Assembly (NCBI GenBank): GCA_900471925.1
Contig: UCGV01000019.1
Coordinates: 1 to 64,000, forward strand
Reading direction: 5' to 3'
Source: Hyphomicrobiales bacterium
Lineage (GTDB): Bacteria; Pseudomonadota; Alphaproteobacteria; Rhizobiales; Rhizobiaceae
DNA: 64,000 nucleotides
Shown here: positions 51,404 to 60,241 of the stretch, one piece after another
Position numbering within the stretch: position 1 is the first letter of the stretch
How the letters are laid out: each line of letters starts with the position of its first letter
The notes under the pieces: model-generated
Database searches by the model: none
What the model was told of the DNA's origin: nothing
What the model saw: the letters and a program-made list of their open reading frames with translations, nothing else
Position numbers and translations under genes: made by a program

Positions 51404-52384
51404 ATGCGTGTTTCCAGTCGGCGCTTTGGCGTCTATGCGGTCGCCCTGGCATTCGCCATCGTGATGAACTTCATCCTTCCCCGGCTTATGCCGGGGACCC
51501 CCGTCGACGCGATGGTCGCGCAACTCGGCCCCCGGGCGACACCCGCAGCCGTCGAGGCCATCAAAGCGCGCTTCGGCGCAGTTGATCAACCAATGCTTCT
51601 GCAGTTCGTCGATTATCTGAAGGGGCTTGCGACCTTCGATCTCGGCGTCTCGGTCAAATATTACCCACAGACGGTCACCCAGGTTCTCGGTCGCTCGACG
51701 ATATGGACAATCTTCCTCGTCGTGACCGCCATCATCTTTTCGCTCTGCATCGGCGTCGTGCTCGGTGCGGTCGCGGCATGGCGACGTGGCGGCCGTTTCG
51801 ACACAATCGTCTCACCGCTGTCCGTCATCATGATTTCCGTGCCGCCTGTGATCGTCGCACTGACGACGCTCTTCGTGTTCGGCGTGTCGCTACGCTGGCT
51901 TCCAGTCGGTTATGCCTATGACCCGAACCTTGATCCGGGCTTCAACTTCACCTTTTTCGGCAGCGTGCTTGCCCATGCCATCCTGCCGGTGCTGACGCTT
52001 TCGCCCTTCCTCATCGGCGAGTTTCAGACGACCATGCGCTCGGCGATGATTTCGGTGCTGGGCGAAGATTACGTGACGATGGGCCGGGCCAAAGGGCTTA
52101 GCCATCTGAGCGTGATGTTCGGCTATGGCGCGCGCAATGCGATGCTGCCGGTTCTGACCAATCTCGCGCTGATGCTTGGCGCTGTCTTCGGCGGCTCGAT
52201 CGTCACCGAGATCGTCTTCAACTATCCGGGGCTCGGCTTGACGCTTTATACGGCGAGCATTGCTCGCGATTATCCTGTCATCCAGGGGCAGTTGCTGCTG
52301 ATGACGCTCGCGACGCTCGGCGCAAATTTCCTCGTTGACATCATTTACGGGTTCATCGACCCCAGACTGCGGGATGCTGTGTAA
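51404..52384 (+). CDS. Dipeptide/oligosaccharide ABC permease (DppB type)
   Basis: 326 aa. N-terminal membrane segment (YAVALAFAIVMNFILPRLMPG) with the family's PGTPVDAM region, then the permease core with the DppB loop (SVLGEDYVTMGRAKGLS), about six membrane segments in all. It overlaps the next gene by 1 bp (TAATG). Confidence 0.92.
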   Translation: MRVSSRRFGVYAVALAFAIVMNFILPRLMPGTPVDAMVAQLGPRATPAAVEAIKARFGAVDQPMLLQFVDYLKGLATFDLGVSVKYYPQTVTQVLGRSTIWTIFLVVTAIIFSLCIGVVLGAVAAWRRGGRFDTIVSPLSVIMISVPPVIVALTTLFVFGVSLRWLPVGYAYDPNLDPGFNFTFFGSVLAHAILPVLTLSPFLIGEFQTTMRSAMISVLGEDYVTMGRAKGLSHLSVMFGYGARNAMLPVLTNLALMLGAVFGGSIVTEIVFNYPGLGLTLYTASIARDYPVIQGQLLLMTLATLGANFLVDIIYGFIDPRLRDAV

Positions 52385-53286
52385 TGGGCTTCACGCTGAA
52401 ATCCATCCTTCGCCAGAAGAAGGCCGTTGCCGGCCTGATCATTGTCGTCGGCCTCTGGCTGATGGCTCTGCTTGCCCCCGTGATCGCGCCCGGAGAACCC
52501 GGCGCACGCGTCGGCCGCTCGCATCAGCCACCGTCCGTCGAGCATGTGCTCGGCACGACGAAGATGGGCCGCGACGTCTATCGCCAATTCGTCTGGGGTG
52601 CACGCAGCTCGCTTTCTGTCGGCTTTGCAACCGGTATTGCCATCACCGTTATCGGCACCGCCATCGGCCTGATCGCCGGTTATGCCGGCGGCAAGACGGA
52701 TGCTGCGCTCGATCTCGCAACGAATGCGGTGCTGGTCGTGCCGAACATGCCGCTCCTGATCCTGCTCGCCTCATTCGCCGGCACGGTCGGGCCGATGACG
52801 ATCATGACGATCATCGCGCTGACATCCTGGCCCTGGGGCGCGCGCATGACGCGTTCGCAGACGATGGCGCTGCGCAACCGCGATTTCGTCACTGCGTCGA
52901 AGATGATCGGCGAGCCGGCATGGCGCATCATCTTCGTCGAGATCCTGCCGAACCTGACACCGCTGATCGGCATCAACCTTGTCGGCAGTATCATCTATGC
53001 CATCGTCGCGCAGACGACGCTTGAATATCTCGGCTTCGGCGATCCGCTGAAGGTTTCGTGGGGTACGATGCTCTACAATGCCCAGAATGCGTCGGCGATC
53101 ATGGTCGGCGCCTGGTGGGACGTCGGTGTGCCGGCAATCGGGATCGCGCTGACCGGCCTCGGCCTTGCACTGCTCAATTTCACCTTCGACGAGATCGCCA
53201 ACCCGCAGCTCCGTTCCGGTCCGGCACTGTCGCGCTGGTTCCGACTGACCCGTGCCCGCAACCGTCAACTGGAGGCAGGCCGATGA
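52384..53286 (+). CDS. Dipeptide/oligosaccharide ABC permease (DppC type)
   Basis: 300 aa. The leading membrane segment (AVAGLIIVVGLWLMALLAPVIAPGE), HVLGTTKMGRDVYRQFVWGA and the transmembrane core with the cytoplasmic loop RNRDFVTASKMIGEPA are DppC features. Coupled to the genes on both sides by 1-bp and 4-bp overlaps. Confidence 0.92.
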   Translation: MGFTLKSILRQKKAVAGLIIVVGLWLMALLAPVIAPGEPGARVGRSHQPPSVEHVLGTTKMGRDVYRQFVWGARSSLSVGFATGIAITVIGTAIGLIAGYAGGKTDAALDLATNAVLVVPNMPLLILLASFAGTVGPMTIMTIIALTSWPWGARMTRSQTMALRNRDFVTASKMIGEPAWRIIFVEILPNLTPLIGINLVGSIIYAIVAQTTLEYLGFGDPLKVSWGTMLYNAQNASAIMVGAWWDVGVPAIGIALTGLGLALLNFTFDEIANPQLRSGPALSRWFRLTRARNRQLEAGR

Positions 53287-54098
53287 GCGACAATCTCTTG
53301 GAAATCGAAAAGCTCAATGTCGACTATCTGCTCGACAAGGGCGAGTTCCGCGCCGTCAGGGACGTCTCCTTCAATATCGGCAGGGGCGAAATTTTCGGGC
53401 TTGCCGGCGAATCCGGCTGCGGCAAGAGCACCATTGCCTATGCCATCACCAGGCTTTCGAAGGCACCGGCCTGGATCAGCGGCGGCAGCATCCGGATGGA
53501 TGGGCAGGATCTTCTGAAGATGCCGGAGCGCGAACTGCAGAGGATCCGCTGGAAACGCATTGGCATGGTCTTCCAGAGCGCCATGAACTCACTCAATCCG
53601 CTGATGCGGGTCGAAGCGCAGTTTCACGACGTCCTTTACCGGCATACCGGCTGTTCGCGTCAGGAGTCACGGGCGCGGGGCGAGGAGATGTTCCGGCTCG
53701 TCGGAATCCCGCCGCAACGCATCAGTGATTATCCGCACCAGTTTTCCGGCGGCATGCGCCAACGCATCGTCATCGCCATCTGCCTGGCATTGCGGCCGGA
53801 ACTCATCATCATGGATGAACCGACGACGGCGCTCGACGTGGTCGTGCAACGCGAAATCCTCGAACAGGTCGTCGATCTACAGCGGACCTATGGCTTCTCG
53901 GTAATGTTCATAACCCATGACCTGCATCTGATGGCGCAGCTGTGCCAGCGCATCGGCGTCATGCTGAAGGGCGAACTGGTCGAGGTCGGGGATGTCCGAC
54001 AAGTCAGCCAGACGCCGCTGCACGATTATACTCGCAAGCTCTGGAACGCCATTCCCCAACTTCCGAGCAAGCCCCATCTTTCAGGAGCACTGGCATGA
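53283..54098 (+). CDS. Dipeptide/oligosaccharide ABC ATPase (DppD type)
   Basis: 271 aa from the ATG at 53283, which overlaps the upstream stop (ATGA). Walker A GESGCGKST, Q-loop MVFQSAMNSLNPL, signature FSGGMRQRIVIAI, Walker B LIIMDEPTTALD, H-loop FITHDLHLMA. It is about 50 residues shorter than most DppD proteins and largely lacks the C-terminal Fe-S/oligopeptide extension. Confidence 0.92.
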   Translation: MSDNLLEIEKLNVDYLLDKGEFRAVRDVSFNIGRGEIFGLAGESGCGKSTIAYAITRLSKAPAWISGGSIRMDGQDLLKMPERELQRIRWKRIGMVFQSAMNSLNPLMRVEAQFHDVLYRHTGCSRQESRARGEEMFRLVGIPPQRISDYPHQFSGGMRQRIVIAICLALRPELIIMDEPTTALDVVVQREILEQVVDLQRTYGFSVMFITHDLHLMAQLCQRIGVMLKGELVEVGDVRQVSQTPLHDYTRKLWNAIPQLPSKPHLSGALA

Positions 54099-55021
54099 AG
54101 CCCGAGGCACATCCGTCCACGGCCGGACCCGTCATTCGGCTTGAAGAGATCAAGCGGCAATTCGGCCCGGTCCATGCGCTGAAGGGCGTTTCCTTCTCGC
54201 TCCATCCCGGCCGGGCGCTGGCGCTTGTCGGCGAGTCCGGTTGCGGCAAGACGACCTGCGCCCGCATCATCGCCCGCCTCGACAGGCCGACCGGCGGCAA
54301 GCTGTTCTTTCGAGGGCAGGATCTGACTGCTCAGGCGAGCGCGAAGGACGAACGTCTTTACCGCAAAGACGTCCAGATGGTCTTCCAAGATCCGTTCTCA
54401 TCACTCAATCCAGCCTTCACGGTCAGCCATCATCTTGCTCGGCCACTGCAGCTTCACAGCCACGATACATCGCGTGCGGTGCTTGATGACGGCATTGCCG
54501 GATTGCTGGCAAGCGTCGGCCTGGACCCAGCTGTGTCGAAACAAAAGTTTCCGCATGAGCTTTCCGGCGGCCAGCGCCAGCGCGTGAACATCGCCCGTGC
54601 GCTCGCGGTGGCGCCGAGCGTGCTGGTGGCCGACGAGCCGACCTCGATGCTCGACGTTTCCATCCGCAAGGACATTCTCGATCTGCTCGCCCGGGTGAAG
54701 CAGGAGAATGAGTTGGCGATGCTCTACATCACCCACGATATCGCGACGGCCGCGCATGTGGCCGAAGAAATCGTCGTGATGTTTGCCGGCCAGATGGTGG
54801 AGTGGGGCGATACCGATACGGTGCTCTCCAATCCGCGCCATCCCTATACCCAGCTTCTGCTCTCGGCCGTGCCTGATGGCGGGCGCCCCTTCGTGACCGG
54901 CGGCAGCGCCCGTTTCCTTGAACAGGCCGAGCGTGTCCGTTCGCTCAGCCGCCCGGAATCCATCGTGATCGAGCAGATCGGTCCCAATCATTTCATGCGC
55001 GCCCTTGGGGCACAGAGCTAA
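54095..55021 (+). CDS. Dipeptide/oligosaccharide ABC ATPase (DppF type)
   Basis: 308 aa from the ATG at 54095, a 4-bp overlap with the previous gene. Walker A GESGCGKTT, MVFQDPFSSLNP, signature LSGGQRQRVNIARA, Walker B VLVADEPTSMLD. It completes the importer. Confidence 0.92.
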   Translation: MKPEAHPSTAGPVIRLEEIKRQFGPVHALKGVSFSLHPGRALALVGESGCGKTTCARIIARLDRPTGGKLFFRGQDLTAQASAKDERLYRKDVQMVFQDPFSSLNPAFTVSHHLARPLQLHSHDTSRAVLDDGIAGLLASVGLDPAVSKQKFPHELSGGQRQRVNIARALAVAPSVLVADEPTSMLDVSIRKDILDLLARVKQENELAMLYITHDIATAAHVAEEIVVMFAGQMVEWGDTDTVLSNPRHPYTQLLLSAVPDGGRPFVTGGSARFLEQAERVRSLSRPESIVIEQIGPNHFMRALGAQS

Positions 55022-55033
55022 CAGGACATTTCC

Positions 55034-55504
55034 ATGGATTATCTCGTCAACCTGTCCACGCTTCCGCAGGACACAAAATCACCCGATGCGATGGCAAAGG
55101 CCGGGGTCACCATCCGTCGCGCCCTGCCGCCTGAACTGATGCTGATCGTCCGCTGGATCGACGAGCATTTCGGCGAAGCCTGGGCGAGCGAGGCAACGGT
55201 CGCCATGACGCGTCAGCCGCCGACCTGTTTCATCGCCACGCGTGAAGACAAGCTCGTCGGCTTTTCCTGCCATGAGGCGACCGCCCCCGACTTCTTCGGC
55301 CCGACTGGCGTCGATGAAAACCTGCGCGGGCTCGGTATCGGCCGGGCGTTGCTGTTTGCCAGCCTCAATGACCTGAAAACCATGGGCTACGGTTACGCGA
55401 TCATCGGCGATGTCGGCCCGTCCGCCTTCTACGAGAAAGCTGTCGGCGCAACTGCGATTCCCGATTCCGCTCCCGGCATCTATGCCGGCATGCTCAAGAG
55501 CTGA
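55034..55504 (+). CDS. GNAT-family N-acetyltransferase
   Basis: 156 aa. Acetyl-CoA-binding motif A region VDENLRGLGIGRALLFASL (about residues 96-114) and a conserved end (YAIIGDVGPSAFYEKAVGA). A preceding acid-rich strand pair completes the GNAT fold. It begins 12 bp after the ABC ATPase gene, inside the operon, so it may acetylate or deal with an imported amino sugar. The substrate is not known. Confidence 0.82.
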   Translation: MDYLVNLSTLPQDTKSPDAMAKAGVTIRRALPPELMLIVRWIDEHFGEAWASEATVAMTRQPPTCFIATREDKLVGFSCHEATAPDFFGPTGVDENLRGLGIGRALLFASLNDLKTMGYGYAIIGDVGPSAFYEKAVGATAIPDSAPGIYAGMLKS

Positions 55505-55531
55505 TTTCCACAATCCGAATAGAAAGAAACG

Positions 55532-57556
55532 ATGATGTCCATACCGCGACCTCAGGCCCTGCGGCTCGAAACTCTCTGGAACCCTGCATCCGAGGGCAAG
55601 GATTTCTCCTATGTCCTGCAGCTCAAGAACCTCAATGCCGAGCCGATTTCCGGTTTCTCGCTCTGCGTCAGCGGGCCGGGGCGGGTTGATCCCGCCGGCC
55701 GCGTCGAGGGAGCAACGGTTTCGAAAAGGCTGTCGAATTTTACCGAATTCTATCCGCCGGAAGGTTTTGTTCTCAACAAGGGTGAGATCTGGACAATCTC
55801 CGTCCACGCCCTGAGTTGGCAGTTCCGCCACTGGACGGATGGTGCAACCAGCGCTTATCTCGCTTTTGCCGATGGCAGCACCGTTTCGCTTGCTCCCGAG
55901 CCCACACGCTCTTCCGCCAGCAATGCGCCGCTGAAACGTGGCGCGGAGATTTATCCGGTGCCTGCCAGCGTTCCGGTGCCGGTTTCGATCATCCCCTGGC
56001 CGAACCATGTCGCGGTTGCGTCGCGTCAGCCTCTGCCGGCGGGTTTTTCTCTGCAGGCAGACGATGCGGAGGCAAAGGCGGCCGCCGACAGCTTCAAGGC
56101 GTTGGTCGATCATCTGTTCTCTGTCGAAGGCATTATCCGCACGGCCGCGGAGGGAGCTGCAACCGTCAGCCTGAAGAAAATTGCCGGCTTCAGGCCTGAA
56201 GCCTATCGGCTGAGCTTCGAAGGGTCGGCCATCACCGTCGAGGCATCAAGCCAGACCGGGTTCCTCTACGGCCTTGTGACACTTGGCCAGATCTGGCGCG
56301 GTGCGCGTCTTCATCCGCGGGTCTTCCAGTTTCCGGCCTCCGGCGAGATTGTCGATGAACCGTCGATGGGCTGGCGCGGTCTGCATCTCGATGTCGCCCG
56401 TCAGTTCTATGGTGAGGCGGAAATCAAGAAGCTGATGGCGGTGCTTGCCTGGAACAAGCTCAACCGCTTCCATTGGCACCTCTCCGACGATGAGGCGTGG
56501 CGTGTCGAGATCGATGCCTACCCGGCGCTCACGGAAATTGGCGCGTGGCGCGGCCACGGTCTTGCCCTGCCGCCACTGCTCGGTTCCAGTCCGGCGCGAA
56601 CCGGCGGCTACTATACCAAGGCCGCCATTCGCGAGATCGTCGCCTATGCAAAGGGGTTCGGCATCGAGGTCGTGCCGGAGATAGACATACCCGGCCATTG
56701 CTACGCCATGCTGCAGGCGATACCGGAACTGCGTGATCCGCAGGAGGCGGGCAGCTACTATTCCGTCCAGGGCTTCCCGGACAATTGCATCAATCCCGCC
56801 CGCGAAAAGACCTATGAGGTCATCGAAACGATCTTTTCGGAACTCATAGAGCTTTTCCCTTACAGAACCATCCATATCGGCGCCGACGAAGTGCCGCTCG
56901 GTGCATGGTCCGGTTCGCCGGAAGCGCTTGCCCGCCTGCGTGGGGTTGCGGGTGAGGATGTTGCCGATGCGCATGCCAAGCGCCTGAACGTCATCACCAA
57001 TACGCATGGTGCCGACGATATCCATGGCTCCGGTGCGGCCGTCCTGCAGGCCGAATTCCTTGAGCGAGTGCAGCGTTTCCTTGCCTCCAAGGGCTGCATT
57101 ACCGGCGGCTGGGAAGAAGCCGCACACGGCGATGTCATCGATAAATCGAAGACCTATCTTTGCAGCTGGCGCAATGTCGAAGTCGCAGCCGAACTTGCTG
57201 AGCGTGGCTACGAGATCGTCGTCTGCCCAGGACAGGTCTATTATCTCGACATGGCGCTACGGCCGGACTGGGATGAGCCGGGCGCCAGCTGGGCCGGCAC
57301 CTCGGATGCCGAGAAGATCTATACGTTCGATCCCATCGGCGGCTGGACCGAAACCCAGAAGCAGAAACTTCGCGGCATTCAGGCCTGCATCTGGTCCGAG
57401 CCGATGACAGATCGTGCGGTTTTCGACCGGCTTGTCTTTCCACGCCTGTCAGCCCTGGCCGAGACCGGCTGGACGAAACAGTCCTCCAAATCCTGGGAAC
57501 GCTTCAAGGCGCTGGCCGGACTGATGCCGTTGCTCTACGGGCTGCAGCAATCCTGA
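55532..57556 (+). CDS. Beta-N-acetylhexosaminidase (GH20)
   Basis: 674 aa. The N-terminal regions include a carbohydrate-binding-like part and the GH20b domain. The catalytic TIM barrel follows, with WRGLHLDVARQFY, WHLSDDEAWRVEID and the catalytic Asp-Glu pair in IHIGADEVPLGAWS. No signal peptide, so likely cytoplasmic, removing terminal GlcNAc (or GalNAc) from imported oligosaccharides. The ATG at 55532 (or 55535) lies 27 bp after the GNAT gene. It is the last gene of the operon and converges with the ROK regulator. Confidence 0.93.
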   Translation: MMSIPRPQALRLETLWNPASEGKDFSYVLQLKNLNAEPISGFSLCVSGPGRVDPAGRVEGATVSKRLSNFTEFYPPEGFVLNKGEIWTISVHALSWQFRHWTDGATSAYLAFADGSTVSLAPEPTRSSASNAPLKRGAEIYPVPASVPVPVSIIPWPNHVAVASRQPLPAGFSLQADDAEAKAAADSFKALVDHLFSVEGIIRTAAEGAATVSLKKIAGFRPEAYRLSFEGSAITVEASSQTGFLYGLVTLGQIWRGARLHPRVFQFPASGEIVDEPSMGWRGLHLDVARQFYGEAEIKKLMAVLAWNKLNRFHWHLSDDEAWRVEIDAYPALTEIGAWRGHGLALPPLLGSSPARTGGYYTKAAIREIVAYAKGFGIEVVPEIDIPGHCYAMLQAIPELRDPQEAGSYYSVQGFPDNCINPAREKTYEVIETIFSELIELFPYRTIHIGADEVPLGAWSGSPEALARLRGVAGEDVADAHAKRLNVITNTHGADDIHGSGAAVLQAEFLERVQRFLASKGCITGGWEEAAHGDVIDKSKTYLCSWRNVEVAAELAERGYEIVVCPGQVYYLDMALRPDWDEPGASWAGTSDAEKIYTFDPIGGWTETQKQKLRGIQACIWSEPMTDRAVFDRLVFPRLSALAETGWTKQSSKSWERFKALAGLMPLLYGLQQS

Positions 57557-57606
57557 CGATCAACGATTGAAAGAGGCTGGTCTTCGCCCCGAAAGCGAGG
57601 CGTGGA

Positions 57607-58809
57607 CTAGCCGACCGGTTTCTGCAGCACGTCGAAGCGCGGATTGGTTTCTGAAAAGTTTGGCAAGGCGGCTGCGCCGAGAATGGCGGTATCCTTGCCG
57701 GTCGTGCCGATCATGACGCGCGGAATGGTTCGCTCTTCGGACGGGTCGATCGGCACGTGCAAGGGCTCCAGCCGCTCCGCGAGCCGGCGCATCAACAGGG
57801 TTGAGATGCTGCCGCCAAGCACGATCGTCTGCGGATCGAAGGCGAGTTCGAGGAAATCGATGGTCTGGCGCAACGGTTGCACGGCCTGATCCAGCCATGC
57901 GTCAAGACCTTCGCCGTTTTCGGCGATGCGCGCATCGAGGTCCTCAGGCGAAAGCTCCTCGGCATTGTCTATGCCCATGCATTCATAGGCAACCGTTGGA
58001 GAGATATAGCGGTCGAGACAGCCGCGCTTGCCACAGCTGCAGAGCCGGCCATGCGGCTCGACGATGATATGGCCGATTTCTCCGGCATTATGTCGGCTGC
58101 CCTTATAGAGGTGCCCGTCTAGAAACATGCCGGCGCCGATACCGCCACCGCCCGCCAGGAAGAGATAGACGAAGCTGCTGAATCCGCGGGCAACACCATG
58201 CAAGCGCTCGCCAATCGCTGCCGCCGTCGCGTCATTCTCGACGAGTACAGGTACCTTGACGCGCCGCTCCAGTTCGTAGCCGACCGGAAAATCCTGCCAG
58301 CCGGGCAGGTTCAGTGGGCTGAGCGACGTGACCCCGCCATCGGCATAACGGCCGGGCAGGGCCATGCCGACGCCCAGCAGCCGGTTGCGGTCGAAGGCGA
58401 AGGCCTGCTGCAGATCTTCTACGATTGCGCCGAGGACAGGCATTGCCTGCTCGGGATCGGGATGTTCGACATGCCGTTCGATGCGCGCGCAGACGACTCC
58501 CGAAAGGTCGGTCAAGATGCCGCTGGCGCGTTGGCGACCGAGCTCGAGCCCGATGGAATAGGCGCCATGCGGATTGATCGAATAGGGGATGATCGGCTGT
58601 CCGCGTGCAAGCTTCTGCGCCTTGGCAGCCACAAGCAGGTGCGAACGCTGCAATTCCTCGACGATGTTGGAGACCGTCTGAGCCGTCAATGCCGTCATGC
58701 GGGCGATCGCGGCCCGCGACAGCGGACCGTGCGTACGGATAGCCTCAATCACGACACGCCTGTTGTGTGACTTGGCCTGCTCGAGATTGGTGCCTGAAAT
58801 CGCTTTCAT
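57607..58809 (-). CDS. ROK-family transcriptional regulator (NagC/XylR type)
   Basis: 400 aa. N-terminal winged helix (LSRAAIARMTALTAQTVSNIVEEL), then the ROK fold with AGGGGIGAGMFLDGHLYKG and the zinc-binding block CSCGKRGCLDRY. An HNAGEIGHIIVEPHG stretch carries further zinc/sugar ligands. Convergent with the hexosaminidase gene. By analogy with NagC it may sense GlcNAc or its 6-phosphate and control the ABC/GH20 operon. Confidence 0.9.
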   Translation of the reverse strand: MKAISGTNLEQAKSHNRRVVIEAIRTHGPLSRAAIARMTALTAQTVSNIVEELQRSHLLVAAKAQKLARGQPIIPYSINPHGAYSIGLELGRQRASGILTDLSGVVCARIERHVEHPDPEQAMPVLGAIVEDLQQAFAFDRNRLLGVGMALPGRYADGGVTSLSPLNLPGWQDFPVGYELERRVKVPVLVENDATAAAIGERLHGVARGFSSFVYLFLAGGGGIGAGMFLDGHLYKGSRHNAGEIGHIIVEPHGRLCSCGKRGCLDRYISPTVAYECMGIDNAEELSPEDLDARIAENGEGLDAWLDQAVQPLRQTIDFLELAFDPQTIVLGGSISTLLMRRLAERLEPLHVPIDPSEERTIPRVMIGTTGKDTAILGAAALPNFSETNPRFDVLQKPVG

Positions 58810-59107
58810 GATGTCTTTATTGAAGTTCCGTACCTCACCATTGCCACAAGACGATCACCTGGGGAAGGGGAGAAGTGTGCAGTCTTTTCAATGTGATCGC
58901 GAGAAGAGTTGACATTGAATGTTGCCTCTGTCCTTCGCGTGTCACTTTAACGGCGGACCAGATTGTGCAAAGGCCGTTATCCACGCCTGAAAGCGACCAA
59001 AATCTCCCCGCAATAAGACGCACGCCATAAAAATCGTAGGGCGGCAATCGACGGCGTCGGGATCAAGCTCTATGGGAGACGAAACGCCTAACCGATTGGG
59101 ACGAATC

Positions 59108-60022
59108 ATGAATTTGCGCGTCAACCAGACCGCGGGAAATGCAGTGCTCATCGGCGTGCTTCTGATGCTGCTCGGCGATTTCCTGTTTTCGCTGAACGAC
59201 GCAATGGGCAAATGGCTGGTGGCGAGTTTTACGGTCGGCCAGGTTCTCGTGATCCGTTCGTTCGGCTCCTTTCTGATCCTTGCTCCGATGATCGCCAGGC
59301 AGGGGCCTCGTTCGCTGTTTCAGCTTGAGCGCGTTCCCCTGCAAATCCTGCGCGTGATTCTGACGACAGGCGACGTCGCATTCTTCTACGCTGCGGTCTC
59401 CTATCTTCCGCTTGCGGATGTGATGACTTTCTACATGGCCGGTCCCATCTACGTGGCCGCACTTTCACATTTCTTTCTCGGCGAAACGATCGGCTGGCGC
59501 CGCTGGCTTGCCGTCATCATCGGCTTTATCGGTGTCGTGATCGCGCTCAGGCCTTCGACGGCCATGTTGTCCTGGCCGTCGATCTTCGGCCTGATCGGCA
59601 GCCTTTCCTTCGCGCTGACGCTGATCCTCGGCCGCCGCCTGCGGCAGACGAGCGATGCCACGCTTGTCACCTGGCAGACGGTCGGCGCCCTGGTCACCGG
59701 GCTCTTGCTCAGCATCGGTCACTGGCGTGGCATGTCCGCGCTCGACTTCGCGGGCATGCTGGCGCTCGGCATCGTTGCGGGCAGCGCGCATATGATGATC
59801 ACCCGTGCCTTGAAGCTTGCTCCGGCCTCGCTGCTCGCACCGCTGCAATACAGCCTGCTCCTTTGGGCGATCATTCTCGGCTATATTTTCTTCGACGAAT
59901 TGCCCGACAGGCAGATCCTGATCGGCTCCGTTATCATCGTGCTTGCCGGCCTCTTCATCTTCCATCGCAAGAATATGGTCGACGTCACGTCCAAGGAAGA
60001 CGTGCCACCCGACGGGCACTAA
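59108..60022 (+). CDS. EamA/DMT-family membrane transporter
   Basis: 304 aa from the ATG at 59108 (MNLRVNQTAGNAVLIG). Ten hydrophobic segments in two EamA repeats, the first from AVLIGVLLMLLGDFLFSL, the second from LSWPSIFGLIGSLSFALTL. Members export metabolites or amino acids. The substrate is unknown. An in-frame ATG at 59072 lacks a ribosome-binding site. Single gene. Confidence 0.85.
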   Translation: MNLRVNQTAGNAVLIGVLLMLLGDFLFSLNDAMGKWLVASFTVGQVLVIRSFGSFLILAPMIARQGPRSLFQLERVPLQILRVILTTGDVAFFYAAVSYLPLADVMTFYMAGPIYVAALSHFFLGETIGWRRWLAVIIGFIGVVIALRPSTAMLSWPSIFGLIGSLSFALTLILGRRLRQTSDATLVTWQTVGALVTGLLLSIGHWRGMSALDFAGMLALGIVAGSAHMMITRALKLAPASLLAPLQYSLLLWAIILGYIFFDELPDRQILIGSVIIVLAGLFIFHRKNMVDVTSKEDVPPDGH

Positions 60023-60161
60023 CATCGCCTGATTCCCACTCAATTCACCATTGCCGGCAAGCCCGGTTCCTCGGCGATGACCTCGGCCTCCAGATACCGC
60101 GGCGCTTTTCCGGTCGTTTTTGCACGCCTATTCATTTCTGCCGATGGAGCCACTTTCCCGA

Positions 60162-60216
60162 TTGACAGGACCACTTCCGTCGATATTCTATTATAAAAAC
60201 CGACATAACATAATAG
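60162..60216 (+). promoter_or_regulatory. Promoter and inverted repeat before the second dipeptide-type ABC operon
   Basis: TTGACA (60162-60167) and TATTCT (60184-60189), 16 bp apart, form a sigma70-type promoter. CTATTAT (60188-60194) and ATAATAG (60210-60216) make a perfect inverted repeat covering the -10 and start site, a possible operator. Confidence 0.55.
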
Positions 60217-60241
60217 TGGAACATTAAATCGGGAGCATGAA

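Noticed and set aside
53283..54098. Truncated (broken) DppD ATPase because of its short length
   Set aside because: All catalytic motifs are present, and the missing part is the variable C-terminal extension. The start and stop overlap the neighbouring genes normally.
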